Source of the DNA: Lagopus muta
Taxonomy: Eukaryota > Chordata > Aves > Galliformes > Phasianidae
Reading direction: 5' to 3'
Length of the DNA stretch: 64,000 bases
Assembly (NCBI RefSeq): GCF_023343835.1
Contig: NC_064433.1
Span: 66,300,032 to 66,364,031 of the forward strand
Both the position numbers and the translations under genes were made by a program. Under the pieces are notes generated by a model, which did not search any database, was not told the origin of the DNA, and was given only the letters and a program-made list of their open reading frames with translations. How positions within the stretch are numbered: the first letter of the stretch is position 1; each line of letters begins with the position of its first letter. This document shows, one piece after another, positions 25,351-39,100 of this stretch.

Positions 25351-28300
25351 CTCACACATCCCTCCAGTCGCAGTGCAACCAGTGTTGTTCTGGGTTGGCA
25401 TTTAACACCAGTCCCCCTAATGGAAGGTGAGTCCAGCATTTCCATGGATATTAGGTGGGTTGGGTTCCTATGATTTTGATCTTCCCAATTATTTTTTTAC
25501 ACTTCTCAAGTTCAACCATCCACATGGAATTGTCTCAGTAACATTAAAATCACAGGGAGTAAAGATAAAACCATTAAGAGGCAAAAATAAATTACTGGGT
25601 TTACCCAGCAATGCCTGCACATGACAGCCAGACACATTATAAAAAACTCAGATTAATTCAGTTTTGAAACAACAGGACTGATGAGGTTCCCAGAAGTTCC
25701 ATGAGACAGGTAGAGGAGAGAGACTACAGAACACTCCCATTGTCAGAAAGTCTGGTTAGCTCACCCTGTGCTAGACCTCAGAGAATCTATAGATGACAGA
25801 GGCATTAGAAGTGAAACTCTTGACTTCCCCTGTTCCTGGAACAACTTGCTTTTTCTTGACACACACTGCCTGTCACTTGCATCTTGCTAAACATCTTAAT
25901 TAAGATATTTAACTAGGGCTCTCACGGCAACAGATGTGCCATGCTTCCTTGTACACTAATGCCATCTCACTGCGCAGCAATCCACCCCTACGGCTGATTG
26001 GAGAAATCACTTTAAAGATATATTTCTAGGTCTTCACTACTACACAAGCGAAACATGTGATGTGATGTTACTGAGTGGTGGAATTAATTCTGTATCTTGC
26101 TCTCTCAATTTCATTCTACTTTCACACACTGGTTTCTCGTATCTGCACACTGTACAAAGCAGGAGAAGCCCTTGACAGTTGAATACTGAACCCCAGGGTG
26201 TGACATGGGCAGGGACCACCTACTCTTATTGAGAAGGACAGCCGTAGTTTTGGGACAGTAAATAACTGTACTTAGCCATTTGCAACTAAAGTAGAACTAA
26301 AATTAATAGTAGAGCTGCTACTAAAGTAATATCATTGATTGCTGGCTACCTTCTGTTGTCAGCACTTTATGGATCCCTCCATGAGCAGCAGAAATCTTGC
26401 CCCTTACACTGGTTCCTTAGATATCAGACTGAATCCTTTATTTTTCGAATGTCTTCTGTGAAAAACTTGGCACTAGATGTTTTGTTTTGGAGGTGTGTAT
26501 TTTCCTGGATGCTTTCTGCAGGTTTCATATCTCATGCTTTGCAATTGCTGGAGCACAAGTGAGCATGACCCATTTTCTCCAAACCTCATCGCCATAGGCC
26601 AACAGTTACAAAGCCCTTATCCCCATCCTTGGCGGGTGGGACTTGGAGATGGTCTCCATGAGCCTCACTCACTGAAAACACTGCAGCAGGCAGGACATGT
26701 GGTGGGACAAGGAGTGTGCTACTTAGCACTGGCAACAGCAAAGTTGTGTAGCCTTGGTGGCTTCTATACTAGTGTCACTGACCCCATGCTGGCCTGCTGG
26801 CCCAAGTTCCCTGTGTCCTGCCTACAGGAGAACAAGATGGGAACGAGTTCTTCCACTGCACTGGTATGGCTCCCAGCTGCCTGTGCTCAGCAGGCACAAG
26901 GCACAGCATGTGCAAAACAGCTGTTTGAATCCACTACCGTTCAGCTGCTGTTATGCCTCATATCTTTAAAAATCTTTAACTTACTGTGCAGCATGCCTGA
27001 GCACATCCCAATTACGAGATACGGTGCTTTGTCACTTGCTCCTTCCTCCCTGTGAGACTTCACCATTTCTAAGAGCCACGAGCAACCATGGGCACAACTC
27101 CCACACACTACTATTTTTTTCCAAGTACCAAGTCCAGGTACTTCTAGAAGCCCCTGCCTTGCCCTCTGAGAAAGAAGGTGCCTGGGAGGGCTCACTGCAG
27201 TGCAACGGGACTGCCTCTAAAGGAAAGTGAAAGCCGGAGGGCTTGCAACAGAAAGCAGTCTGTGGGGGCAGGGATGGAAAGCTGAATGCCTCTCATTGAA
27301 ATGCAAAGGGAAAATTTTCTTTCACAATGAGAGCAAGAGCCTCCTCAGAGAGATGATTATCTAAAAAAGAGCAGTTAGTAGCAAAACCTATGCTAGTTTG
27401 GTCCTGAGAAGCAGCGAGAGTTAAACAAGCTCTGGTGTATTCTTGCAAAGGCATGATACTTTCTGGCTTTGTCATGACATTCCTCACTGTTGGTTTTGAA
27501 TACATGGGGGAAGATCAAAATTGAATGAGAGTAGAAATAAAGCAAATGAGATTCTATCCAAGCATACCCAGTTCACTGCCACCTGCATGAGCTCCATGCT
27601 TTCCGTAATCATTTGTCCATCCAGCTGTCAGTGCTGTGCTGCTTCTTGGGGCTCAACTGCATGCAAAAGTGATAAACGCAGAGTGCCACTATGCACGTGG
27701 GTGGCAGTCTCACAATCAACCATTTTGTTCTCCGTAGAAGTTTTCCTGTCTTTGTTAGAATGTGTTCGAGTGGATTCATCTAGCAGAGGAGAAATAAAAA
27801 AAGGAATGGGTTTGACAGGCAGGAGCAAAAGATTACTTGGAGTAGTCAGTCATGGAGGGATGTGCTAGTTTAGCCAGCACAGTTTTAACTGGCAGAGGGA
27901 ACTGCCAGAAGGTGTCTCAGGGGAAATAGTGCATTCAGCAGGACTGACAGCAGTCCCTACCTGCACATGTGCAAGTCATACTGCAACTGCTGTTGAGTCT
28001 CTTTCAGTGCCTGCTTCAGCCCTTGTATTTTTCTTTCAAACTCACTTGGTTTTCAGCTACCACTGCTAGTGCACTAATTATTCAATACATCATCACCAGT
28101 TGGCTTTACCCCTTGTTCTTGTCCTCAAGGCTTTGTGTTACCCTTGCCCCAGTCGCAGTTCTGCGCAGCATCCCACAATTGTCTCTGCTGTTCCATCATA
28201 GGCCTGACTCAGCTGATGGACAAAGGGAACAAGCTTTTTTGACTAATTAACAAACACTAATTATTCTTCACAGCTTCCTGTGTATTTCCCAACCTCCCGG

Positions 28301-31300
28301 TTTCTGCCTCCATTATCTGTGTGTGCGTGCTGACCAACATTACTTGTCCCTGTCCTGTTCCTGTGAGGCACTACTGCTGCCCTGCAGGGACAAAGGCTGC
28401 TGATTCTTTCATTCTGGTCCATAGTGGTGACTGTACATGTTAAACAATGCTGCAAGCAGAAGTACTTAAGTCTGGTTTCCAAAATGTCTCTATTTTATGG
28501 ATTCTTTAATGTCCATGAAAAAAAAAAATTAAGCTTATTAACTTTCTGCTTAGTGGGAAAGCAGAAAAAAATTCTCTCCTGGCCTTCTTTCCTTAAGCTT
28601 GCAAAAAGTTAGGTATTTTGAGAAGCCAGCTCCTCTCCCTTGGTTTAATGAGGGGCTCAGAGGATGTTGGTAGCTCTCCAGAGAGAGCACAGCAGCAGCC
28701 ACAGGAGTTTACAGCACAAATCTGTAAAAACAGTCAGGTGGCTGTGTTCCCTTGTGTGCTTCTTAGGAGTGGAGGAACATAAGTCCCAAGCTCCGCGTCC
28801 CGTCCCCCCCTCCCCGCTCTAGCCCTGAGGGGTGGTGGTAGAGGTGGCCCCACCTCTCTCAAGAGGAGGGAGGCTTTGGGCAAGCAGCCTTAGCACTGCT
28901 TTGTCTTTGATAAACCTTATCTCCAGTTCAACTGCAGCCAGCGAGCACAAGCAGTATTGGTGCTGGTAGGCATCACAAAGCAGAGAAACAGCTGACTGAA
29001 ACCGTCCTTGGGAAGTACAGCGGCACCTCAGATTTTATGGGGTGATTTACCGTAAAATTTTAACCTAACCTTTCTCCAACTGTTTGCTTCCATAACAAAA
29101 TAAATGAATTTTTTAAATGTGCATCTATGTGAACAAGGAAGCAAATTTTAAAAAGAAACTTTGTAAAATATGTAATTTTTCTATTCAACTCCCATTTGCT
29201 AAAGAGGAAAAAACAAGTCCAACAGGTTTAACTGGAAGATGGTTTATGTGTACGGGGAAACAAAAAGCTGATCAAGTTCCATGTTTTTTTAATCTCTTTC
29301 CCTCTATTGCTTTCCTTCCTGTGAATTTTATGATCTCATTTTGGTTTGAAAAAGATGCAGTTACAACAGGCTGAGTCTATGGAATGTTCCAAAATATAGA
29401 ACAGCCTATTGCAAACAATCCTGAATTGCAGACAAACCTAAACTGCAAACACTTGTTAATTGAGGTTGCATATTACTAATATTTGGGGATACTTTCTTTA
29501 CCAACCAGACAATGCTGTCTTCCAAACAGCTGTTGCTTTCTTCTGTGCTTTCCTGGGATTCTGCTTTGAAACTCTTTTGCTGCCTTCAGTGCATCTGGAT
29601 TTAGGAGAGGAAAAGCACTGCTTTCAGATGTTGAGCTTTCTTTTGAATTTCCTCTGTTGAACACCTAGCAGTGTTCTGTGTGACTGGCTGAAGATCCAAA
29701 TGAATGCCTCCTGGCAAAATGTAAGCATCTGACTTTCTGCTTGGCTGACATGTTATTTTAACAGATTAATGAAAACAAGCAAATACCTGTCTAAACAGTA
29801 CTGTGACTGCTTTAAAGAATGAAATGTATGTGAATAGATATGGAATGTTTTTTTTTTAAATCTGTTAAAGAAATATGTTTGCACTCATTTTAAGGAAAGA
29901 CCACAGTAAGCACTGCAAACATTAATATTTGCTCTCCACACTGTCAGACTCTGCAGGAGTCTGAACACTCTCTTGTTCAAGCTGGATCACAATGCCTGCA
30001 TCAGCACTGATCGCTTTGCAAGTAATTCCACTGAGGTCAGTGGATCTAAATATGGGGCAAGGTGCTACCCAGGGTAAAGGTTGCACAGAGGGGCCCTTCA
30101 TCCCTGAAGGGTTCATGTGAGCAGTGTAAGATGGATTTCACCCCCAGAAGGGCAGGCTAGGCTAAACAGGCTGTCCTACTGCTCGCTTGCATTAATGAGC
30201 AGAGTAAAATGCCTGAGACATCACCTCTTTTCATTCACATTACCATAGCACAGCTTTTGGCTTTGCCTGGGAATTAGTTCCAAGCGGGCATTGCTGGAGA
30301 TGCCTTCTTAAGAAAAGTTAAGACAACCATTATCTTTTATACAAACCTGTTTCCCTGTAATGTAAACTTACCACAAAGCAGACATAACCATGAGCTGCTG
30401 TCTCAAACACTCTGGTAAATTAGGCAATCTCCAGCATATTATCTCAACTTTACCTGTGCCCTGTGATTGCCAAACTTCACTCATTGATTCTTCTGTCTTG
30501 CTATAAAATGAAATTGAGCAGAAATAATAACCGAGGCTGTCACTCACTGTGTTAAGTACATATTAGGTTCTTTGGAGGTTCTGATTTTTTTGCTACATGA
30601 CAGCTGTCTTTCTTTCTTCCACATTTATCAACAAATCCAATTATATATAAATTCTAAAGCCCTGGGCCTTGACCAAACCAAATCCCTTTTACACTGTCTA
30701 CTGATTCTACCATCTCCCAGATAGCTAATTCTATCCAAGGCAATCTGTTTGCTGTTGGCTTACAGGTTTACTGTAAAATGCTCCATTCCCTCTGTGAGAG
30801 ATCTTAAATCTGTCCCATGGCCAAAGGAGTGACTGGATAATTGAAAAGACCATGAGAAGGAGTTATCAGCTGAGATGTGGTCATTATAAATACTTTGAGG
30901 CTGGGTGTACGTAGCACACCAATATTACCCTGATGCAGAGTTCAGGATGGAACAGATTTTACTGAGGACAGGGCTGAAACACAACTCTGAAAGAAGCAAA
31001 AGTGCTGAAGCAAATGGGCAGTTAAGAAGGAGAGGTTAGGGATGCAACATCCTGTGGCACCGTGACATAATACTGCTCGAGTTATGATTGAGCCTGAAAA
31101 TCTGATCAGATTGTGTGATCTCACAGCATAAAATGCCACATCAACGAGACCTTCAGATGTTTCCCCTGCCAACTTTTAAACCTCCATTTTTTGCTCTAGT
31201 TTCCACCAACTTTGAGATTGCAGCTCCAAGTAGAGCAGAAGACACCAATCACGGGAATAAAACATACCCCAGTACCTCCAGAGCTGGCAGCCTGACAAAC

Positions 31301-32452
31301 ATATCCCTTCAGAGCACAAGCTAGAAAGTTATCATCATAGATGCCAAGAAAACCATTCAGTATTGTGGCTTTAATCTTCATTTTCCAACTGAAGAAAACC
31401 ATAGGTTATGGCAAGCCAGGCCATCTCGACAGTGATTCTCAGTCTTCAGATCAGTTTGGAAGGGATCAGAGAAATCTAGAGCCTCTGCACTCTCAGAGTA
31501 GGGATGCATACAGTAAAGCATGTGATAAAGGGCTTAAGGTTAGTAAGAAAGTGCCCTTAATCTCCTGAGCCAGCTGCCTGAAATAGGCAAACATTACACT
31601 AGCATCACTGAGGGCAGCATGATCGTAAGCATGCAAATATCAGTGGAGATAATTAGTTACAAAATCATGAAACCTCAGCAGCTTCTGACACAGGCACTAT
31701 GCAATTATTTGTTTCAGCCACCGTGCTGCTACCTTGCTGCTACGGATAGCATTGTGAAAGGTTATGGTTATTTCCAAATGCTATCTTCTGGTACATTTTA
31801 TCAGTGAAGAAGCATACGGGTCTAAATGGCACCAGAACTCTCAGAACCACGACTCTGAGACCCTTACCAGCTAGAAGCACTTAGATTATTTTCTTTTTCC
31901 ATTTCTGTGATGATAGCACTCATCTTCTTGAATCCTGGACAGCCATCAGCTCCTTAAAGACTGACCAACCCCAGCTTTACAGAGTGCTCTGCCAGAGCTG
32001 TGTCTCATTCATACAGTAACATCACTGGATTTTTTTTTTCCTTCTTCAGCTAACAAAATCATGACAGAAGTCAACCCAGCTGAAAGCAGACCCCCAACAC
32101 ATGAGCAGCAGAGGGAGGCTGAGCTGCTGCTGCAGTACACAGGGAGGAGATGACAGTCCCACAGCTGGGTTCATTTTCCCTTGTTACAGTGCAGGCTCTT
32201 AATGTGTCTTACTGGCAGCTGCTATAAATACGCAGGCTGTCACTTGACCTTGGCAGCTCTTTGGCTAACTAAAATAATTCCCTTTGAAACTGGCAGAGGC
32301 ACAATGGGAGCACATGCCAGCTGCAGCAGGGTGCTGGTTGAAAGAAGTGACCTTGGCATTCTGCTGAAGGTGCTGCTCCATGGCTCACTGCTGTCGAGCC
32401 TTCCTTCTGCTGTTCACTTCATCTCTTCTCCCCTGCTGCATGCTCCTGCCTT
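25351..32452. other. Long intergenic stretch, no gene recognised
   Basis: About 7.1 kb of unique-looking sequence. A 192-codon ORF at 26,477-27,055 (plus) has no recognisable domain and is overlapped by ORFs in other frames, so I do not call it a gene. A small GC-rich patch near 28,790-28,860 holds an 8-bp perfect inverted repeat (AGAGGTGG/CCACCTCT, 28,840-28,857). No repeat family was identified. Confidence 0.5.
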
Positions 32453-33165
32453 CACAGAATCACAGAATGACCAGGGTTGGAAGGGATCTCAAGGATCATG
32501 AATCTCCAACCCCCCTGCCACAGGCAGGGCCACCAACCTCCATGTTTAATGCTAAACCAGGCTGCCCAGGGCCCCAGCCAACCTGGCCTTGAACACCTCC
32601 AAGGATGGGGCATCCACAACCTCTCTGGGCAGCCTGCCAGTACCTCACCACTCCCTGGGTAAAGAATTTCCCCCTGATGTCCGACCTAAATCTCCCCTTC
32701 CTCAACTTAAAACCATTTCCCCTCATCCTACATATATCAGCCCTTGCAAAGAGTTGATTCCCCTCCCCTCTGTAGGCTCCCTTTAGGTACTGAAAGGCTG
32801 CAATGAGGTCACCCCGCAGCCTTCTCTTCTCCAGGCTGAACAAGCCCAGCTCCCTCAGCCTGTCCTCATAGGGGAGGTGCTCCATTCCCCTGACCATCTT
32901 AGTGGCTCTCCTCTGGACCCTCTCCAACAGCTCCCTGTCTTTTTTGTACTGCGGGCTCCACACTTGGATGCAGTTCTCCAGATGGGGCCTCACAAGAGCA
33001 GAGTAGAGGGGGCCAATCACCTCCCTGTCCCTGCTGGCCACCCCTCTTTTGATGGACCCCAGGATACCATTTGCCCTCCGAGCCGCAAGAGCACATTGCT
33101 GGCTCATATTAAGTTTTTCATCTATCAGGACCCCCAGGTCCTTCTCCACAGGGCTTCTTTTCTTG
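32453..33165 (-). mobile_element. CR1 LINE 3' region with long open C-terminal ORF2 segment
   Basis: The least degraded CR1 in the window. The left end carries CACAGAATCACAGAATGACC and TTGGAAGGGATCTCAAGGAT. On the minus strand an uninterrupted frame of 217 codons (33,149-32,496) runs through [60 protein letters not shown] and [20 protein letters not shown], then on into the 3' region. These are the thumb and C-terminal parts of ORF2. The catalytic reverse-transcriptase core is missing because the copy is 5'-truncated near 33,165, so it cannot move by itself. The intact frame suggests a comparatively recent insertion. Confidence 0.95.
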
Positions 33166-36100
33166 TGTCACTGATCAGACTAACAATTCATCTCTTCTCC
33201 AACAATGATCATCTTACTTTGAGCGTGAAGGGTAAGAAAAATGCATTTCTAGGGTTCAGTACAGCTGTGCCCATTACAGACATCTAAATTAGAAAAGATG
33301 AATGAAAATTACTTTTTTCCTTTCACTGTAAAGTGAGTAGTCAACTAGTAGTCTATGCTCTACTTATTTAAAGGCAGGTGAGACAAATCCCATCATTAAA
33401 GTATGTGTTCATCCCACCTACTGTTCCCCATTGAGAAGTTTTCTGAATCTAACCCTTCACCATCACAGTGAAATGTGGGTATCCCTGTAGGCTATTCATC
33501 CTCTCAGCTTGTATTTTGGAATTAGGCAAATTGCTCTTAGGATCAAGTGTCAGGTGCTGATATTATGTCATTAATGGATTCATAAGGATCTGTGGTTTTT
33601 TTTCCAGTTAAATTTTTTGAGTATTAGCATTTCACTACTAAGCCCAGAACTGCCTCTGTCATCTCTGATTTCAGAATCACAGCATCATCTTTATGCTGGT
33701 CAGATCCTTAAATGAAATGCCTTCCTTTGCCTCACAGCCATCTATGCAAGTAAAGGTTGCCCAAGCCCACTGCCCATGGATATTTTTCATAGCAAAGTCC
33801 AGTTGGAAGAGGGGTCATTCTGAAAATTTGTCCTCATTCCTTTGATAACTAACTGGCATGTAGATAATATTGCAGTTCACAAACAATATGTTACAGGGCA
33901 ACTGAAAAGTAGCTCAGAAGCCACAACTATACCTTTTTGCCACTGACTACACTAGAAATAAAGCAGAGAGGTGGTGTACTCTAAGAAGTGTTGTTACTAC
34001 AGTAACACCAATTTGAAGATTTTCAGAACACTGCACTGTACCAGTAGAACTCAGATGGATTTATGTACCTATGCTATAGTACAAATATTTTCTAACTACA
34101 TATACCCATGCACACATTAGTATCATGCAGCACGTTCCATACAGAGAGACATCACAAACTGTTCCCAGAGAAGGATCTTGCTCTACAAGAGAACCGTCAG
34201 CTGCATTTTCATGGTCTAACTGCATTACCAAACCCTTTCTAGTGTAGACAAAGTCTTCGCATTGGCAGAATTAGGAGAACGCGGTGCAAAAATTAACAGC
34301 AATAAGTAATAGATGAGGATAATTACCCATGCTCATTCAGCTCACCATGGTGCTGTTTATTCATGACAGCAAACAATTGCCTTGTACAAATAGCAACAAA
34401 TGTCAAGTTCCTTTATTACAGGAAGCAATGATCATGAACACAGGGCTACAAATACAGTATACCCTTAGTATATATATCCTCTCATGATACTTCCCATTGA
34501 ATGGCAAGATAATTTAATTATGTTTTGTAGAATGAAGAAACAACTGAATAGAACATACAATGTAATATATGTTTTTAGTCTGAAAGTCAGACTAAACCAC
34601 ATCTCCATGCACAAACAGTTACAATGACACTGAATATCATTTGTGAAATAATATGGGAAGATACAATAAAAACTGAAATGCACAAGCAGTATCATATATC
34701 CAATAACATTAAATGAAATAGGTTTGCAAAAGGTACATCAGTTGTACTAAGGAAAAGTAAGCAATAAGTTTAGGACATGACACAGTTTTAGGGGTTTTTA
34801 ATCTACTGCTCATGCTTTTATTTTAAAGTTTATTAATTTTCACTACTATTCCAAGTCCCAATCAGTGCAAACAAAATCCAGACAGGGTACATTTTTGCCT
34901 ACTTTTCCTATGGGTCTAAAAGGGAAATCAACAAAATACTATAGGGAACTCGAGGCTTTCCAAACGTATCAAATCTGCAGCTGCCCACATGCACACATTT
35001 CAGCGTTAGCTAGTAAGGTGACAATGACACAGAGATGTCAAGAGCACAGACAAAATGCATGCAGTAAATCCTTGGAATGTGCTGAGGGAAAAAATGTCAT
35101 GTTTATGTAGCTAGTCTTAGCTATTATCTTTGCTGGTGTTGATTGTGCTGTACAATGGACATTAAGCAATTATCCATTGCTTATGGACATTAATTGAATT
35201 GAAGTGGAAGAAGTGTTGGAATTACAACACTAGATACAGGAAGAGGTATTCACACAGACTAAATTTAGCTTAGCAGAGCTAATCCCCATCCCCAGCTCCT
35301 TCTGTAGTCTGTGAAAGTGTAAGCTTCTCTAGAAGGCAGTTCAGAGCACAGGCTTAATTTAGGCTGAGGCCACAGAAAAGGCAGTGAGCTGATTTACTGT
35401 TTCTCAGCCACAATAAAGGCACAGAACTCTCCTCATACATGCTCTTCTTGAGCTTTCTCCAGCTGCCCCTGGATACTTCCCTGAATCAATTCAGTTGGCT
35501 AATGAACAGAAAACTACTTCAAGGAAAGAGAATTTCAGCTGCTTTAATGAGCTGAAGTGGCTCAGGAGGAGCTTAGAGGAGCATCAAAGCCATGTGTTAG
35601 TGGATGGATAAGCAGGGGTGAAGAGCAGCACTTTGACACTGGCCCACCCCACAGCACTGCACTGATTGTTTAACTCAGATTTGCTGAGTAACTTTAGCCT
35701 CTGCTAAAACTGCCCGGTGGAAGCGGCTTACAGGAGTCCCCACACCCACAGTGTAATTTCCCACTCCCATTCTCATGCTGCTGTCACTTTTATGGGGTTG
35801 GTCAACAAATGATCTCCCTGAAAACAGGGATTTACTGTAGAGCCTGTCCCCAGCGGAACTGCAGCAATCCAGATGAGGCAGCAGCAACAAACAGCAATGC
35901 AGAAATGGAAACCGTCAACATGGAGAAAAAGCTCTGAAGCTGGCTTGGTTTCTGAAGAGTTTCTGCTGACTATGTGTGGGGGTGGAAATAGTTTTCCCAG
36001 GCAAGAGTTAGTATTTGTGAATCCTGCCCCAGAAGGCTCCATTTACTCACTTCCAATGCCCAGTGGTGCATCTTCTGTGGGCATCTGGCTTACATACAAG

Positions 36101-39100
36101 TCAGAAAGTTGAAGCAGTGGCTGCTTACAGTGGATGCTGAGTGCCTGGATAAGGTGGCATGAGCAATGAGAGGACAGAAGCCTTTCTTCCTACATCCTCA
36201 ACTTGCTTTTGGGCTGACTTGCGTATCTGAAGAACAATTTCTATGTCTTAGCTGTTTCCTTTGCTTAGAAAAGATGGTATCAATATCCAAAACAATGGTA
36301 CAGAGATGAAGATGGTCAGAAAGCAGCTGTTTCAGATCTTGGTTTGACCCAGCTTTGGATCAACGAGCTTGCACTGAAATCCTCGAGGTGACATTACCAA
36401 ATCAAGCCACAAAGTATTTCATTGCCTCTTCCCTCAGTGTATTGCACTTTCTCTGGGGAGCAGGCCCTGTACTGCTGCTACTTGCCGTTCCTTATTTCAC
36501 TGGTTAGGTGCAATACACTGTGACTGAGAATGCTCCAGAAGGCTCCCCAGCACTCCGCCATACACTATGTGCTATCTATCAACAGTTAGTTGTCTTCCCC
36601 TGGCTCATGAATCCAGCACCACTAAGAATGCTCAATTGCTTTTATCTAGCTTCCATCAACAAACCTCTACCACCATGAGACTCCAGTGTGTTCAGAGCAA
36701 CGTGTGTCCTGCTGACCTTTCACAGACTTGGCTGCTGTGATGAAGCCAGGCAACCCCCAGTACTGGGAAACTTGTTAAATAATGCTTTCTGGAAGCCCTG
36801 TTCACTGTATCTCCACAAAAACTTGCTCTGTGAACTGCAGGGCAGTATGGGTCCAATGTTCAGTGTGGCAAAGGTTAGTTAAGATATCAGTGGGCACTTC
36901 CCAAAAAGGAGGACAGCTGATTGACCTCGACCCTTTACATCAGTTATCTGCTTCAAAGGCAGTGACTGGAAGCTGTAACTGTACTAGTGAGTACAAGCAG
37001 AAGTGTGTATCTGTAAAACAAGCAAAAATACACTCTGTCTTAAAAATTACGATTTTTAGCAGGGTAAATGTAGGATCATTTAAGTGGATATCAAGTTAGA
37101 GAGAAATGTGAGAGGTGAACCTGCTCTCTAGTAAAATACAGTGTAAACAATGTCCAGATTTGTGGAATTCAAGCAGTATAGTATAGTGCTTCTCAAAGCA
37201 CTACATGAATACAGGGAAATCCTGAACAGACTCCTACACAGGTAATAAAAGAGGCTTCACAATGTCACAACTTTCTCCTGATTCAAAGTGTCCCTGCAGT
37301 ATAAATGCATCTGAATTTCACCAAGATCATTCTAGAGATCCCATGAGGCCTTCCAAACGGTGCACTCATAATGAGAAGGGGGAATCATAAAAGTCAATCC
37401 AAAAAGTCAATGAGGTTACTGAATTGAGGGAAGATATTTCTCAAGCGAGGTTCTTTGCCAGAGGCAGATGTGCCTATCATATAACACTACTTGACACTGT
37501 TTGAATCATCGTCAGTGGACCAAAGTAATCCAAATCATGGCATTTTTTATGATGCTGAACATCTGATTATTGGGGCACTGTTACAAAGAATCCCCAAACT
37601 CATTTCACAATAATCAGTGTGAGCAGTGTGCCATTAGAGGATAATGTAATTTAGTTTTTAGTGTCCAAAAATGGAAGGTAAATCAAGATTATTTTGAAAA
37701 TATGTCCTATTAGGATGAATTGACAACAACAAAAAAGTCATTTAAAGAGGGCTTCTGCTAGCACTGGGGCCTTCAATTGCTGATGATCACTGTACAAACT
37801 TGCGCATGTGATGTTTATTTGTTTTTTTATTGAGTGCGTTGTAAAGAACTTAGCTATTATGAATGTGTTATCTGGCATACTGTATAATCTTTAAACAAAA
37901 ATTAAACAGAAAGTTGGCCCAATGCCGAAAATAACTAAGAAATCTTTTCTTCAGATAAAGCTAGGATAAAAGAATTTTGCAGAATTGCCACTCCAAGATC
38001 CTGTGGCTTTACTATGTGATGTATTTTTCCCTTTCAGTGGAGAAGCCAGATAGATGACTACAGAATTAAAACTCAGATGGACCAGAATGTTAGTTCAGTA
38101 TCTGTCAGCACGGTGTATACACTAGCACTCCATGATTTCTGGCACACGATTTTACCTACACCATTATAAACCAAAGTGGAAGCCTGGTTTGTGGAATAGC
38201 TGGGATCTGTTTTAAAGACTGAAAGAGAAAATTCTCTTTCTATTTTGCAAAAGTGGACCAATAATTCTTGTTTCTCCTTTCTCCTATGGCCATCATCAGA
38301 CCATCGACATTTTGCTGCAGGAAAGAGTTTCATTAATAGAGTTTTTCAATGAGGTCTCTGTTTGCAGTCAGATTAATCTGTACTTTTGCAAAAAAATGGA
38401 ACAGCGAGGTGATCATATCTACTTTCATGTGTTTTGGGAAGACAAAGTAAGTGGTGTATCTCAGACTTATGTAACTACAGACCTTGTATGCAAACCAAAA
38501 GTTAAATGTGATTAAAATGTACACACAAAAATGTTGTAACTGTATGAAGGTTAGTAGGCAAATTTATTTAGACTGTGTCCTGTAACAGTAGGGTTTGTTT
38601 TTCTGTAAAACCATTCTTCGTCAAAAATGCCAACATTGCCAAAGTTGAGATGAACTTTGAAACTGTGACCTGCCACCAGAGGCCTCCTGCTTGACCCGAG
38701 GGAGAGCTCTTCACCTCCCAGTGCCTCTGTCTATGAAATAAGTGAGTAAATAACTGAAAGCAGGAAGAGGGAATAATCTTCTTTCTTCTGCTGTCCTGGG
38801 CAAGAGCTTGAGAGAAAGGATTAAACACCCTCTGTTTTTAATACTGCCATCAAGACAAGACCTGATCTAAATCAAGACCTTTAAGATCTTTCAAGCAGGA
38901 AAGTGGCCTTTTCCTCTCAACTTGATTACAAATGATTGTGGAATGCTGGTAATGAGCAAGAAAGATCCTGTCCAAAGAGCACATTAGGCAGCGGTGAGCT
39001 TTCCTCACCAGGGAGGCTGGCAGGAAGGACACGCACCCGTGCTCCATTTGGGGCCTGAGAGAGCCCTGCTCTCATCTGCCCTTGACCTCTCTCACACACC

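Noticed and set aside
26477-27055. 192-codon plus-strand ORF
   Set aside because: No recognisable domain, overlapped by other-frame ORFs, no splice or promoter context. Chance ORF is the simplest reading.
32103-32120. GCAGCAGAGGGAGG as another CTCF-like core
   Set aside because: Two core mismatches, including the conserved C near the 3' side. Too weak to list.
33670-33790. Possible old antisense CR1 3' end (AGAATCACAGCATCATC)
   Set aside because: Only the first about 20 bases resemble the terminal repeat; the following blocks are too diverged to support the call.
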